DNA of 64,000 nt from Roseovarius confluentis (GTDB lineage: Bacteria; Pseudomonadota; Alphaproteobacteria; Rhodobacterales; Rhodobacteraceae): the NCBI RefSeq assembly GCF_002917925.1, contig NZ_PPFE01000004.1, forward strand, positions 409,375-473,374, given 5' to 3'. Both the position numbers and the translations under genes were made by a program. The notes under the pieces were generated by a model. That model was given only the letters and a program-made list of their open reading frames with translations, had not been told where the DNA came from and did no database searches. This document shows, in pieces, positions 35,777 to 44,933 of this stretch; the first letter of the stretch is position 1, and each line of letters begins with the position of its first letter.

Positions 35777-36345
35777 GCCAGGATGATCTGCCCACCGCCC
35801 TGAACCTGCCGATGGCGGACCCGCTGCCCGAGGACACGCGGAAGTATTTCGATGTCTGCCAGGACAAGCTGGGCATGATCCCGAACGTGCTGCGGGCCTA
35901 TGCGTTCGATATCGAGAAGCTGAACGCCTTCACGGCGATGTATAACGAGCTGATGCTGGGTGACAGTGGCCTGAGCAAGCTGGAGCGGGAGATGATCGCG
36001 GTGGTGGTCAGTTCGATCAACCGCTGCTGGTATTGCCAGGTGGCGCATGGGGCCGCGGTGCGCGCGCTCTCCGGCGACCCGAGCTTGGGCGAGGCGATGG
36101 TGATGAACTGGCGGGCTGCCGATCTGGACGCGCGGCAGACGGCGATGCTGGAGTTCGCCGAGAAGGTTACCAAGGCCAGTGCCGAGACGGTGGAGGCGGA
36201 CCGGCAGGCGTTGCGCGATGCGGGCTTTTCCGAGCGCGATATCTGGGACATTGCCGCCGTCGTGGGGTTCTTCAGCATGTCGAACCGGATGGCCAGCGCG
36301 GTGGGCATGAAGCCCAATCCCGACTATCACGGACAGGCCCGCTAG
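35773..36345 (+). CDS. Peroxidase-related enzyme (carboxymuconolactone decarboxylase / AhpD-like)
   Basis: 190 aa from the ATG at 35773, overlapping the GNAT stop. The AhpD-like redox motif is NRCWYCQVAHGAAV (CxxC with a following His), preceded by LSKLEREMIAVVVSSI. This is the uncharacterised peroxidase-related family (TIGR01926), about 180 residues, all helical and probably oligomeric. It may reduce peroxides through the CxxC pair; electron donor unknown. Confidence 0.9.
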   Translation: MSQDDLPTALNLPMADPLPEDTRKYFDVCQDKLGMIPNVLRAYAFDIEKLNAFTAMYNELMLGDSGLSKLEREMIAVVVSSINRCWYCQVAHGAAVRALSGDPSLGEAMVMNWRAADLDARQTAMLEFAEKVTKASAETVEADRQALRDAGFSERDIWDIAAVVGFFSMSNRMASAVGMKPNPDYHGQAR

Positions 36346-36348
36346 ACA

Positions 36349-37317
36349 GTGGGGCCGCGGGCGACAACTTTGGGAATTGCGCTGGGCCTTTGGGCTGCTG
36401 GTGGCGCCGGGGCGCTGGAGCTGACCTTGCCGCAGGGCGCCACGATGACCCGGGAGGTGCGCCGCGCCGCCGAAGCCTATCTTGTGCCGACGGATGTCTA
36501 TGCCGACGGGCAGATCCCGGCGATCGACGCCGAAGGGTTTTTCCTGCAGCAGGCGTGGCGGCTGGATGCGCCGGGGCTGACCAGCCTGCAATTGCAGCGG
36601 CCCTTGCGGCGTCAGATCGTCGAGGCGGGATATTCCATCATGCTGGACTGTGCCGCGCGGGAATGCGGCGGCTTCGATTTCCGGTTCAACACGCCTGTTC
36701 TGCCCGCGCCGGACATGTTCGTGGACCTGCGCGACTATCGCTTCCTGTCGGCCCGCAAGGAGGGCGATGACGGCGTGTCGGACTACGTGACCGTGGTGGT
36801 CAGCCAGGTGTCGGGCAGCGGCTATATCCAGGTGATCCGGCTGGCGCAGTCCGAGGCCGCGACCGGGAACCTGTCTGCCGAGGACGGTGCGGCAGGGCCG
36901 GAGACGGTGACAACCGGCGCCGTGCCGGACGCGGCCACAGGGCCCCTGGCGGAGCGGCTGACGCAGGCCGGGCACGCGGTTTTGTCGGACCTCGATTTCG
37001 AGACCGGCACGGTGTCCTTGGGGCCCGGCCCGCACCCGTCCTTGCAGGCGCTGGCGGCGTTTCTGCGAGAAGACCCCGAGCGGCGCGTGGCGCTGGTGGG
37101 CCATACCGACACGGTCGGCACGCTGGAGAACAATACCGCGTTGTCGCGGCGAAGGGCGGCGGCGGTGCTGGAGCGGCTGGTGTCGGAGTATGACATCCCG
37201 CGTATCCAGCTGGAGGCAGAGGGGATGGGATATCTTGCGCCCGTCGCCTCGAACCTGACGGATGCGGGGCGTGAGGCCAACCGGCGGGTGGAGGCGGTGC
37301 TGCTCAATACCGAGTGA
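36349..37317 (+). CDS. OmpA family outer-membrane/periplasmic protein
   Basis: 322 aa with GTG start three bases after the previous stop. N-terminal signal peptide (ATTLGIALGLWAAGGAGA). The middle ~170 residues have no known family. The C-terminal ~110 residues are an OmpA peptidoglycan-binding domain: VALVGHTDTVGTLENNTALS followed by RRRAAAVLERLV and EANRRVEAVLL. It would anchor an envelope component to peptidoglycan. A central low-complexity linker (about 165-205) separates the parts. Confidence 0.88.
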   Translation: MGPRATTLGIALGLWAAGGAGALELTLPQGATMTREVRRAAEAYLVPTDVYADGQIPAIDAEGFFLQQAWRLDAPGLTSLQLQRPLRRQIVEAGYSIMLDCAARECGGFDFRFNTPVLPAPDMFVDLRDYRFLSARKEGDDGVSDYVTVVVSQVSGSGYIQVIRLAQSEAATGNLSAEDGAAGPETVTTGAVPDAATGPLAERLTQAGHAVLSDLDFETGTVSLGPGPHPSLQALAAFLREDPERRVALVGHTDTVGTLENNTALSRRRAAAVLERLVSEYDIPRIQLEAEGMGYLAPVASNLTDAGREANRRVEAVLLNTE

Positions 37318-37335
37318 GGCAAGGGGCCGAGAGGG

Positions 37336-37373
37336 CGGGATTTGAGTATTTTTGGCAAGAAAAAGCCGGGAGC
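37336..37373 (+). repeat. Dispersed GAGTATTTTTGG motif (copy 1)
   Basis: Reads CGGGATTTGAGTATTTTTGG and continues CAAGAAAAAGCCGGGAGC. A close relative occurs at 50512-50550 in the same orientation and a looser one at 51765-51796 inverted. All three lie 5-20 bases after a coding stop. Function unknown. Confidence 0.6.
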
Positions 37374-37389
37374 GGTCTTCGAGGCCGGG

Positions 37390-37830
37390 ATGGAGAGCCC
37401 GGTGGGACCTTTACGGGTGACGAGCGACGGGGAGTCGATTGTCGGTTTGGGCTGGGGGCAGGCCGGGGCGTCGGAGGCGCGGCCTGAACTGGAAGCGGCC
37501 TGCGCGCAGCTGGAGGCCTATTTCGAGGGCCGCTTGAAGACGTTCGATTTGCCGCTGGCCCCCGCAGGGTCGGACTTCCAGCGCGAGGTCTGCGCGGCGA
37601 TGCTGGCGATCCCGTGGGGCGAGACCCGCGAGTACGGCGATATCGCCAAGGTGCTGGGCGTGCCGGCGCAAGCGGTGGGCGGGGCGTGCGGGGGCAATTC
37701 GATCCCGGTGATCATTCCCTGCCACAGGGTCTTGGGCGCCGGAGGGCTGGGCGGCTATTCCGGGGCGGGCGGGATCGAGACCAAGGTCTGGCTGCTGCGC
37801 CATGAGGGGGCGGCGGGGCTGTTGCTCTAG
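37390..37830 (+). CDS. ogt: Methylated-DNA--[protein]-cysteine S-methyltransferase
   Basis: 146 aa from the ATG at 37390. The open frame reaches back to a TTG at 37342, but that part (MSIFGKKKPG) is encoded by a dispersed intergenic motif, so the shorter start is preferred. The alkyl-accepting Cys is in VIIPCHRVLGAGGLGGYSGA, preceded by FQREVCAAMLAIPWGETREY (DNA-recognition helix region with Arg finger). It repairs O6-methylguanine by suicide transfer. It is short, without the AraC half of Ada. Confidence 0.92.
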   Translation: MESPVGPLRVTSDGESIVGLGWGQAGASEARPELEAACAQLEAYFEGRLKTFDLPLAPAGSDFQREVCAAMLAIPWGETREYGDIAKVLGVPAQAVGGACGGNSIPVIIPCHRVLGAGGLGGYSGAGGIETKVWLLRHEGAAGLLL

Positions 37831-38522
37831 CCGTTGCGCTCGGGGATCAGCTGTTGCGCGACGCCTGCGAGTGTCAGGTAGACCGAGGTCACCACGAGAC
37901 CCCAATGCGCCCAGCTTTCGGGATGGAAATCGACCCAGGCGGCCCATCCGGCGAAGAAGGTCCAGGCGACGATCATCGGCAGGGAAATCCAGCGCCAGCG
38001 CTTGGTGCGCACCGGGTGGACGAATTTGAGCGGCAGGAACATCGAGACCGCCAGCAGCGTCACGATGGTGAGAGAGACCCAGAAGTTGGGCTCGATCGCG
38101 AAGAGCACGAGCGCCAGCATGTTCCAGCAGCCGGGGAAGCCCGAAAACGAGTTGTCCTTGGTCTTCATCCGCGTGTCGGCGAAATAGAGCGCCGAGGAGT
38201 AGGTGATGATGATGATCGCGACCCAGCCGGTCCAGCCGGGCAGCAGGCCGAATTCAAAGAGCGCGAAGGCGGGGATGAACACGTAGGTCAGGTAGTCGAT
38301 GATGAGATCCAGGAGCACGCCGTCGAAGAGCGGGAAGTTGGTCTTTACATCGTATTTGCGCGCCAGAGGCCCGTCGATGCCGTCCACCGCGAAGGCCACC
38401 ACCAGCCAGAGGAACATCAGCGACCATTTCTCCTGGATGGCGGCCAGCATCGCCAGCATGGCAAAGACCGCACCCGTGGCGGTCAGCAGGTGCACGAGAA
38501 GGGCTTTCATACGCAGGCTCAT
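37827..38522 (-). CDS. pcs: Phosphatidylcholine synthase
   Basis: 231 aa from the ATG at 38522 (one at 38570 would add 16 residues). Integral membrane CDP-alcohol phosphatidyltransferase: DGIDGPLARKYD and FDGVLLDLIID carry the DGxxAR...D...D catalytic motif, with about seven or eight membrane helices. It condenses choline with CDP-diacylglycerol, the one-step bacterial route to phosphatidylcholine found in alphaproteobacteria. Its stop overlaps the converging ogt stop by four bases. Confidence 0.94.
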   Translation of the reverse strand: MSLRMKALLVHLLTATGAVFAMLAMLAAIQEKWSLMFLWLVVAFAVDGIDGPLARKYDVKTNFPLFDGVLLDLIIDYLTYVFIPAFALFEFGLLPGWTGWVAIIIITYSSALYFADTRMKTKDNSFSGFPGCWNMLALVLFAIEPNFWVSLTIVTLLAVSMFLPLKFVHPVRTKRWRWISLPMIVAWTFFAGWAAWVDFHPESWAHWGLVVTSVYLTLAGVAQQLIPERNG

Positions 38523-38615
38523 GGCACCCGTGATGGGGGATCGGGCGCAGGGATGCAATTGCAAATACATGCGTGCGGCGTCTGGTGGAGGCTTTGTGGC
38601 TTTGGGCTGACAGGG

Positions 38616-39548
38616 TCAGGCCTTGCCGGGCGTGCGCGCCTTGGGGTGGGTCTGGTTGTAGACTTCCATCAGGCGGGCGGTGTCGACCGCCGTGTAGGCC
38701 TGGGTGGTCGAGAGGGAGGCGTGTCCCAGGAGTTCCTGGATCGCGCGCAGGTCGCCGCCGGCGTTCAGCAGGTGCGTGGCAAAGCTGTGGCGCATGGCGT
38801 GGGGCGTGGCGGTGGCGGGCAGGCCAAGCTGCATCCGGACGCTGGCCATGAGTTTCTGCACCGCACGGGGCGAGAGCGCCCCGCCGCGCGCGCCACGGAA
38901 AAGCGGCGTGTCGGGCTCGGTTGGGTAGGGGCAGAGGTCGAGGTAGCGGGCGAGGGCCGTGCGAGCGGGGGCGATGACCGGCACGATGCGTTCCTTGCCG
39001 CCCTTGCCGACGATCCGCAGGCTGTCGCCCACGGGCAGGGCGCGGCCCGTCAGGCCAAGCGCCTCGGAGATGCGCAGCCCGCAGCCGTAGAGCAGGGTCA
39101 CGACCGCCTGGTCGCGGGCGCCGATCCAGGTGGTGGGGTGCTGGGTCTCGGTGGTCTCGATCACGTCGCGCGCGGCGTCGGGCGACAGGGGCCGGGGCAG
39201 TTTGCGCTGGAACTTGGGCGCGCGGGCGGCGAGGACCGCCGCCGGGTCAACCCCTTCGCGCTCGGCCAGCCAGCGAAAGAAGCTTTTGACCGCAGAAAGC
39301 TTGCGCGCGAGGCTGCGGGCGCCCACGTCGCGGCCCCGTGTGAAGGCCATCCAGGCGCGCATGTCCGACACGGTGAGCTTGGCCAGCGCGCCGAGGCCCT
39401 GGGACGCGCCCTTGTGCTCGGTCATGAAGGCGAGGAAATCCGCGACGTCACGGGAATAGGCGTCGAGCGTATGGGGGGAGGCGCCGCGCAGGGATTTGTG
39501 ATGATCGAGCCAGGCCTGAAGCGCGTCGCGGGCCGCGGCCGAGATCAT
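38616..39548 (-). CDS. xerC: Tyrosine recombinase XerC
   Basis: 310 aa from the ATG at 39548; a longer frame enters the DUF484 gene. N-terminal SAM-like core-binding domain (SPHTLDAYSRDVADFLAFM), then the catalytic domain with Arg in YGCGLRISEALGL, Lys in VGKGGKERIVPV, His-x-x-Arg in PHAMRHSFATHLL, His in LLGHASLSTTQAYT and the Tyr just after it. With XerD it resolves chromosome dimers at dif. The order DUF484-xerC, with ATGA overlap, is conserved in proteobacteria. Confidence 0.95.
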   Translation of the reverse strand: MISAAARDALQAWLDHHKSLRGASPHTLDAYSRDVADFLAFMTEHKGASQGLGALAKLTVSDMRAWMAFTRGRDVGARSLARKLSAVKSFFRWLAEREGVDPAAVLAARAPKFQRKLPRPLSPDAARDVIETTETQHPTTWIGARDQAVVTLLYGCGLRISEALGLTGRALPVGDSLRIVGKGGKERIVPVIAPARTALARYLDLCPYPTEPDTPLFRGARGGALSPRAVQKLMASVRMQLGLPATATPHAMRHSFATHLLNAGGDLRAIQELLGHASLSTTQAYTAVDTARLMEVYNQTHPKARTPGKA

Positions 39549-40252
39549 GACAGCCAGCGGCGCATCGCCCGTTCGAAGATACCCGCGAAGAAGGACAGGA
39601 GGTCGGTGCCCTGTTGCGGGCTGAACTGGTGCGGGTCCTCGGAGCCCAGGACCAGCAGGCCGGGCAGGCGGTTTTCGCCGAAATCGAGCAGCAGGCACGC
39701 CTCGGAGCGCATGAACTCGGCCTCGCGGCCATAAATGCGGTCGTCGCCCTCGTGAACCTGGCGCAGGGTGACCTGACGCACGGGTCCGGAGTGGCGGGCG
39801 CCGAGATAGTGTTCGATGAAGCCGGGTTCGGCCACGGACAGTACGTCGCCCAGTCGCTTGACGGCGGGGTCGTCGTCATTCTGGACGGATTCCAGCACCA
39901 GCTTGACGCAGTCGACCCGCAGGATGGTGGCGACGTCGCCCCCGAGATCCTTGAGGAAATCCTCGAACTCGACCGGGTCGAGCATGCGCAGGATGGCGCG
40001 GTGCACCTGGTTGGTGCCGGCGAGGTTTTCATAGGCGGCGGCGATGACCGAGCGGTGGGTGTCCTCCAGCCGTTCCAGCCGCGCTTCGAGCCGGTCCATG
40101 GCGATGCCGCGCAGGTCGACGATATTGTTGCCCATCGCGCGTTCGTTGGCGGCGATGAGGGCGCGCATAAGGTCCTGATCTTCAAGGATAACATCGGGTT
40201 GCGCGATGATGTGGTCGCGCATCTGGTCGTTGATCTCGGGCTTGCTGCTCAT
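39545..40252 (-). CDS. DUF484 family protein
   Basis: 235 aa. Conserved blocks: IAQPDVILEDQDLMRALIAA, GNNIVDLRGIAMDRLEARLE and a GAF-like C-terminal domain (ILRVDCVKLVLE, LLLDFGENRLPGLLVLGSED). DUF484 proteins always neighbour xerC; their function is not established. A predicted coiled coil lies at about 45-75. First gene of this minus-strand pair. Confidence 0.93.
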   Translation of the reverse strand: MSSKPEINDQMRDHIIAQPDVILEDQDLMRALIAANERAMGNNIVDLRGIAMDRLEARLERLEDTHRSVIAAAYENLAGTNQVHRAILRMLDPVEFEDFLKDLGGDVATILRVDCVKLVLESVQNDDDPAVKRLGDVLSVAEPGFIEHYLGARHSGPVRQVTLRQVHEGDDRIYGREAEFMRSEACLLLDFGENRLPGLLVLGSEDPHQFSPQQGTDLLSFFAGIFERAMRRWLS

Positions 40253-40761
40253 GTGTGCCTCTGATTATTTTTAGGAAGCTTATCAGATGCGGCGGGGTGG
40301 TGCCGCAATAAATTTCTTGGAAATGGTCGGATTTTTACCCATCGCGTGGCGCTTGGGTGCAGGACCCCAAGACAATTCGGCTCTTGAAATTCGAATGCCT
40401 CTTTCAAAAAATCTGCAAGGGCGTCTGTGTTTGAAGCGTCGGTTTTGCAGGACGGAGCGGCCGTTCGTGACGGAGGCGAGCGCCAGCCCCAGGGGTGGCG
40501 ATCCGACGACAATTCTGAAGCGCTTTATGCCTGCCAAGCACATCCTCGGAAGGATTGTTGCGCCCAGCCTCGGCCAAATCGCCAGCCCAGGGGAGGGGCT
40601 GACGATAGCCGGGCCGCTTCGCGGCTGTTAACCGGCTGGGGGCTCGAAATCGACGACACCTCCAAGGCCTCGAAGCTGCCGTAACCGTACACTGGGTCGC
40701 ATGCGGTGACGCGCAACCTTCAGCATGACCGACAGTAGGCCTGCCCGTCGCAGGCCGCCGA
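40253..40761. other. Intergenic region between DUF484 and fsa
   Basis: About 510 bases between two minus-strand units, lower in GC, with only short overlapping frames and no recognisable product. A hairpin at 40738-40756 (arms GGCCTGC and GCAGGCC, 5-base loop) lies six bases after the fsa stop and may end that transcript, though no T-run follows. The rest should hold the DUF484-xerC promoter. Confidence 0.45.
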
Positions 40762-41415
40762 TTACAGGATCTTCTGCCCGGTTTTTTCCCAATCCGCCAG
40801 GAAGGCCTCCAGCCCCTTGTCGGTCAGCGGGTGCGCGGCCATTTTCTTGATCACGTCCGGCGGCGCGGTCATCACGTCGGCGCCGATCAGGGCCGATTGG
40901 GTGGCGTGGTTGACCGTGCGAATCGAGGCGGCGAGGATCTGGGTCTCGTAGCCGTAATTGTCATAGATCGTGCGGATGTCGCCAATGAGGTCCATGCCGT
41001 CGAGGTTGATGTCATCCAGACGCCCGATGAAGGGCGAGATGAACGTGGCCCCCGCCTTGGCCGCCAGCAGTGCCTGGTTGGCCGAAAAGCACAGCGTGAC
41101 GTTGACCATGTTGCCCTCGCCCGCCAGCACCTTGCAGGCCTTCAGCCCGTCCCAGGTGAGGGGGACCTTCACCGCGATGTTGTCGGCGATCTTGGCGAGC
41201 TTGCGGCCTTCCTCGATCATCTGGTCGGCCTCGACGGCGACGACCTCGGCCGAGACCGGGCCTTCGACGATGTCGCAGATTTCCTTGGTCACTCCGAGGA
41301 TGTCGCGGCCCGATTTGAGGATCAGCGAGGGGTTGGTGGTGACGCCGTCGACCATGCCAAGCTCGTTCAGTTCCTTGATGGCGTCGACGTCGGCGGTGTC
41401 TACGAAGAATTTCAT
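40762..41415 (-). CDS. fsa: Fructose-6-phosphate aldolase / transaldolase (TalC/FSA subfamily)
   Basis: 217 aa, the short transaldolase type. [20 protein letters not shown] opens the barrel, the Schiff-base Lys is in [15 protein letters not shown], with [20 protein letters not shown] and [13 protein letters not shown] following. The short form catalyses transaldolase or fructose-6-phosphate aldolase reactions; activity cannot be separated by eye. It is transcribed alone, divergent from priA, and probably serves the non-oxidative pentose phosphate pathway. Confidence 0.93.
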   Translation of the reverse strand: MKFFVDTADVDAIKELNELGMVDGVTTNPSLILKSGRDILGVTKEICDIVEGPVSAEVVAVEADQMIEEGRKLAKIADNIAVKVPLTWDGLKACKVLAGEGNMVNVTLCFSANQALLAAKAGATFISPFIGRLDDINLDGMDLIGDIRTIYDNYGYETQILAASIRTVNHATQSALIGADVMTAPPDVIKKMAAHPLTDKGLEAFLADWEKTGQKIL

Positions 41416-41493
41416 CTCGAAAGGCCCTCTCTTGGCCGCGTTGGGGTTTCCTGTCGGATGCTTTACCTCATAAGGTATGCGCCCGAAACCCCT

Positions 41494-41514
41494 GTCCCGG
41501 ACCTGGCCCGGGAC
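41494..41514. repeat. GTCCCGG...CCGGGAC palindrome upstream of priA
   Basis: 21 bases: arms GTCCCGG and CCGGGAC with centre ACCTGGC. A second 21-base copy with centre ATCAAGT lies at 43753-43773, so priA is flanked on both sides. REP-like element. Confidence 0.65.
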
Positions 41515-41536
41515 CTCGTGACGAAGGTCGCCGTTT

Positions 41537-43738
41537 TTGACGTATTCCGGTGCAAGTTTTTTCGAGACCGGCCAGTTGGTGGGCGTTCTGACGACGCAGC
41601 CTTTGGGCCGTGTGCTGGATTACAAGGCGCCCGAAGGCGGGTGTCATCTTGGCGCGTTTGTCGAGGTGCCGCTGGGGCCGCGCAAGGTGCTGGGCGTGGT
41701 CTGGGGCGCAGGGGCCGGGGATTATGACATCAGCAAGGTGCGGTCGGTCATTCGCGTGCTGGACGCGGCGCCGATGCGCGAGGAATTGCAGGCGTTCATC
41801 CGGAAGGCCGCCGATTATACGCTGACGCCGCTGCCCGCGATGCTGCGGCTGGCGACGCGCGCGCCGGGGCTAGGCGATCCGCCGTCGATGCAGAAGATCT
41901 ATCGCCTGGGCGAGGGGCGGCCAGACCGCGAGACCGAGGCCCGGCGCAAGGTGATCGCCGTGCTGGAGGAATATGGCGGGCTGGGGTTCACCCTGAAGGA
42001 AGTGAGCGACATGGCCGGGGTGACATCCTCGGTCGTGAAGGGGTTGGTGAAACAGGGGGTCGTGCGCGAAGAGGACACGCCGCGGGATGCGCCGTTCCCG
42101 AGGCTCGATCCGGCGCGACCGGGGGCGGAACTGACCGAGGATCAGGCGGTGGCGGCGGAGGCATTGAGGGCCGGGCTGCGCGAGGGGGTGTTCGGCACGA
42201 CCCTGCTGCGCGGTGTCACCGGGTCGGGCAAGACGGAAGTGTACCTGGAGGCCGTGGCGGAATGCATCGCGCAGGGGCGGCAGGCGCTGGTGCTGTTGCC
42301 GGAGATCGCGCTGACGTCGGAATTCCTGACGCGGGTGCAGGCGCGGTTCGGGGTGAAGCCGGCCGAGTGGCATTCGGGCGTCACCATGACCGAGCGGCGG
42401 CGCATCTGGAAGATGGTGGGCCAGGGGCAGTGCCAGCTGGTGGTGGGCGCGCGGTCGGCGCTGTTCCTGCCGTTTCAGGACCTCGGCCTGATCGTCGTCG
42501 ATGAAGAGCACGACACCTCCTACAAGCAGGAGGACGGGGTTCTTTACAATGCCCGCGACATGGCGGTGCTGCGCGGCAGCCTGTGTGCGGCGCAGGTGGT
42601 GCTGGCCTCGGCCACGCCGAGCCTTGAGACATGGGCCAATGCGGAGGCCGGCAAGTACCGGCGGCTGGACCTGACGGCGCGGTTCGGGCCGGCGGTGATG
42701 CCGGAGTTGCGCGCGGTGGACATGCGCGACGAGCGGCTGGCCAGCAATGCGTGGGTTTCACCCACCCTACGGGCGGCCGTCGAGGCGCGAGTGGCAAAGG
42801 GCGAGCAGTCGCTGTTGTTCCTCAATCGGCGGGGCTATGCGCCGGTGACGATCTGCCGGGCGTGCGGGCACCAGGTGGGGTGCGATCATTGCGACGCGCG
42901 GATGGTGGAGCACCGGTTCCTGAAGCGGCTGGTCTGTCACCAGTGCGGCGAGACCAAGCCGATGCCCGAAGCCTGCCCGGCCTGCGAGGTTGAGGGCAAG
43001 CTGGCCGCGGTCGGCCCCGGCGTGGAGCGGATGACGGAAGAGGCGGTGGCGCTGTTCCCCGAAGCGCGGGTGGCGACGCTGTCGTCGGACATGTTCGGGT
43101 CTGCCCGGGCGCTGAAGGCGCAGATCGAGGAGATCGCGGCGGGGGGCGCGGATATCATCGTTGGCACGCAACTTGTGGCGAAGGGGCACAACTTTCCCAA
43201 TCTCACATTGGTCGGCGTGATCGACGCCGATCTGGGCTTGCAGGGATCGGATCTGCGGGCCGCCGAGCGGACGTTCCAGCTGATGCGGCAGGTGGCGGGG
43301 CGCGCGGGGCGGGCCGAGAAGGCGGGGGTGGCGCTGTTGCAGACCTTCCAGCCCGAGCATCCGGTGATCCGGGCGATCCTGACGGGGGATGAGGAAGGGT
43401 TCTGGCGGGCCGAGGCCGGGGAGCGGCAGCACGCGGGCGTGCCGCCCTTTGGTCGGATGGCCGGGATCATCCTGTCCTCGACCGACATGCAGGAGGCGTT
43501 CGACATCGGCAACGCCTTGGCGCGGAACGATGGCCCGATCCGGGCCGTGGGGGCGCAGGTGTTCGGGCCGGCGCCGGCGCCGATTGCCCGCGTGCGGGGG
43601 CGGCATCGGGTGCGGCTGCTGGTGAAGGCGCCGAAGGGCGTGGCGTTGCAAGGGGCGCTGGCGCAGTGGATTGCGCCGGTGAAGGGGTCGACCCAGTTCC
43701 GGCTGGCGGTGGATATCGATCCTCAGAGTTTCATGTGA
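41537..43738 (+). CDS. priA: Primosomal protein N' (replication restart helicase)
   Basis: 733 aa from a TTG at 41537; the true start is uncertain and could be slightly downstream because no good ribosome site is seen. Superfamily 2 helicase: Walker A GVTGSGKT at about 226-233, DEEH at 322-325, ASATPS, and the zinc-binding cysteines [18 protein letters not shown] and [20 protein letters not shown]. The N-terminal DNA-binding domain has [13 protein letters not shown]. It restarts stalled replication forks. A stretch coding WVSPTLRAA at 42749-42774 matches a dispersed palindromic element. Confidence 0.96.
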   Translation: MTYSGASFFETGQLVGVLTTQPLGRVLDYKAPEGGCHLGAFVEVPLGPRKVLGVVWGAGAGDYDISKVRSVIRVLDAAPMREELQAFIRKAADYTLTPLPAMLRLATRAPGLGDPPSMQKIYRLGEGRPDRETEARRKVIAVLEEYGGLGFTLKEVSDMAGVTSSVVKGLVKQGVVREEDTPRDAPFPRLDPARPGAELTEDQAVAAEALRAGLREGVFGTTLLRGVTGSGKTEVYLEAVAECIAQGRQALVLLPEIALTSEFLTRVQARFGVKPAEWHSGVTMTERRRIWKMVGQGQCQLVVGARSALFLPFQDLGLIVVDEEHDTSYKQEDGVLYNARDMAVLRGSLCAAQVVLASATPSLETWANAEAGKYRRLDLTARFGPAVMPELRAVDMRDERLASNAWVSPTLRAAVEARVAKGEQSLLFLNRRGYAPVTICRACGHQVGCDHCDARMVEHRFLKRLVCHQCGETKPMPEACPACEVEGKLAAVGPGVERMTEEAVALFPEARVATLSSDMFGSARALKAQIEEIAAGGADIIVGTQLVAKGHNFPNLTLVGVIDADLGLQGSDLRAAERTFQLMRQVAGRAGRAEKAGVALLQTFQPEHPVIRAILTGDEEGFWRAEAGERQHAGVPPFGRMAGIILSSTDMQEAFDIGNALARNDGPIRAVGAQVFGPAPAPIARVRGRHRVRLLVKAPKGVALQGALAQWIAPVKGSTQFRLAVDIDPQSFM
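42749..42774. repeat. Dispersed GTGGGT/ACCCAC/CTACG palindrome (copy 2, inside priA)
   Basis: GCGTGGGTTTCACCCACCCT, then ACGGGC, differs from the copy at 43797-43823 by only a few bases, yet it is translated in frame as AWVSPTLRA. Arms GTGGGT and ACCCAC flank TTC. Confidence 0.55.
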
Positions 43739-43752
43739 GCGTATCGCGGGAG

Positions 43753-43773
43753 GTCCCGGATCAAGTCCGGGAC
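43753..43773. repeat. GTCCCGG...CCGGGAC palindrome downstream of priA
   Basis: 21 bases with arms GTCCCGGA and TCCGGGAC around TCAAG. Same length and outer arms as the copy at 41494-41514. Fifteen bases after the priA stop. Confidence 0.7.
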
Positions 43774-43796
43774 GGGGTGGGGGCGTTGCGTGGTCC

Positions 43797-43823
43797 GCGT
43801 GGGTTTTCATCCACCCTACGCAG
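43797..43823. repeat. Dispersed GTGGGT/CATCCACCCTACG palindrome (copy 3)
   Basis: GCGTGGGTTTTCATCCACCC followed by TACGCAG. Read on the minus strand, its CGTAGGG part supplies the TAG stop of the YeeE/YedE gene (43816-43818). Arms GTGGGT and (A)TCCAC; related copies at 29867 and 42749. Confidence 0.65.
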
Positions 43824-44880
43824 GTTGCGCGCCCACGCCACGCTGGTCCACCAGGAAATCGGTCACCATCGCGCCGATCCACATCGAGAAGAGCGCCAGC
43901 CACGCGGTGCCGGCGAAGATCGAGGCCCCCGTGACGCCGTTTCCGATCGAGCAGCCCCCGGCCAGCATCGCGCCGAAGCCCATCATCACCGCGCCGGTCA
44001 TCATGCGGCGCATGTTGGCGGCGTCCTCGAAGCCTTGAAAGCGGAACTCCCGGGCGAAGGACGACGCGAGGAACGATCCGAGAAAGACGCCGGGCACGAG
44101 GCCGATGTCGAAGTTCAGCACCGGGTCGGAGACCAGAAAGTACATCAGGGTATTGGCCGACGGGCCGCTGAACGTGGCGCTTGTCACCGCGACGGGATCG
44201 AAGCTGACGGTGGCGAGCGCGAAGGTCGACACCCAGCCCACGGCGACGGCGAAGCCCACGCCGGAGGCGAAGATCAGGCGGGACGCGCCGATGCGGTTGC
44301 GGCGCGAGACAACGAGGGCCAGCGCGGCAAAGGCGAGGCCGATCATGAGGCCGCTGTAGGAGGGCAGGCCGAGCGTCGTCAGCAGGTTCATGTTGTGGCC
44401 ACCTTGCGTGGTCCAGAGCGCGGCAAGGTCGGTGCGGGTGCCGGAGAGCATGCCCGAAAGGCTCATCTGGGCGGCGACGGCAAAGACCAGCCCGGCGGTG
44501 ATCGCGCGCAGGTTGCCGGTGGCGGCCAGAACCAGCAGACGGCCCGGGCAGCCGCGCGCCAGCACCATGCCCGCGCCGAATATAAGCCCGCCGATCACCG
44601 CGCCCGACCAGCTGCCGGGGACGGCCATCATGCGGGCATCCGACGCGCGGAAGAGACCCGAGAGTTGCGCGCCCTGCACCCAGACGACGGCGGTCGAGAA
44701 GGTCAGGAACCACACCGCGATGCGGTCGCCCATGCGGCCCCGGGCGAATTCCACCGACGCCGCACGCAGGCAGAAGCGAGAGCGTTGTGCCGCGACGCCG
44801 AAGATCACGCCGGTGAGCAGACCCAAGAGCGCCGCTGCCGGTGCTTCGCCGATCCATTCCACGAGGGCGAGAACGTCCAT
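43816..44880 (-). CDS. YeeE/YedE family membrane transporter (thiosulfate/sulfur type)
   Basis: 354 aa, about nine membrane helices. The family cysteines are visible in VLARGCPGRLLVLAATGNLR and MLAGGCSIGNGVTGASIF; in TsuA such cysteines pass thiosulfate through the membrane. A further Cys is in AQRSRFCLRAASVEFARG. It stands alone here, without tusA or SoxYZ genes beside it. The region upstream, shared with a divergent MFS gene, contains an Fnr-like palindrome. Its stop codon lies in a dispersed palindrome. Confidence 0.88.
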   Translation of the reverse strand: MDVLALVEWIGEAPAAALLGLLTGVIFGVAAQRSRFCLRAASVEFARGRMGDRIAVWFLTFSTAVVWVQGAQLSGLFRASDARMMAVPGSWSGAVIGGLIFGAGMVLARGCPGRLLVLAATGNLRAITAGLVFAVAAQMSLSGMLSGTRTDLAALWTTQGGHNMNLLTTLGLPSYSGLMIGLAFAALALVVSRRNRIGASRLIFASGVGFAVAVGWVSTFALATVSFDPVAVTSATFSGPSANTLMYFLVSDPVLNFDIGLVPGVFLGSFLASSFAREFRFQGFEDAANMRRMMTGAVMMGFGAMLAGGCSIGNGVTGASIFAGTAWLALFSMWIGAMVTDFLVDQRGVGAQPA

Positions 44881-44933
44881 GACCCGTGCCTTTCGGTTTC
44901 AGGCGGTCGTGCCACGGGGGCGGGCCTGCTGCC

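Noticed and set aside
41494..43773. Idea that the flanking palindromes mark priA as a transposon
   Set aside because: Same-orientation palindromes without a transposase or target duplication look like REP elements, and priA is a core gene.
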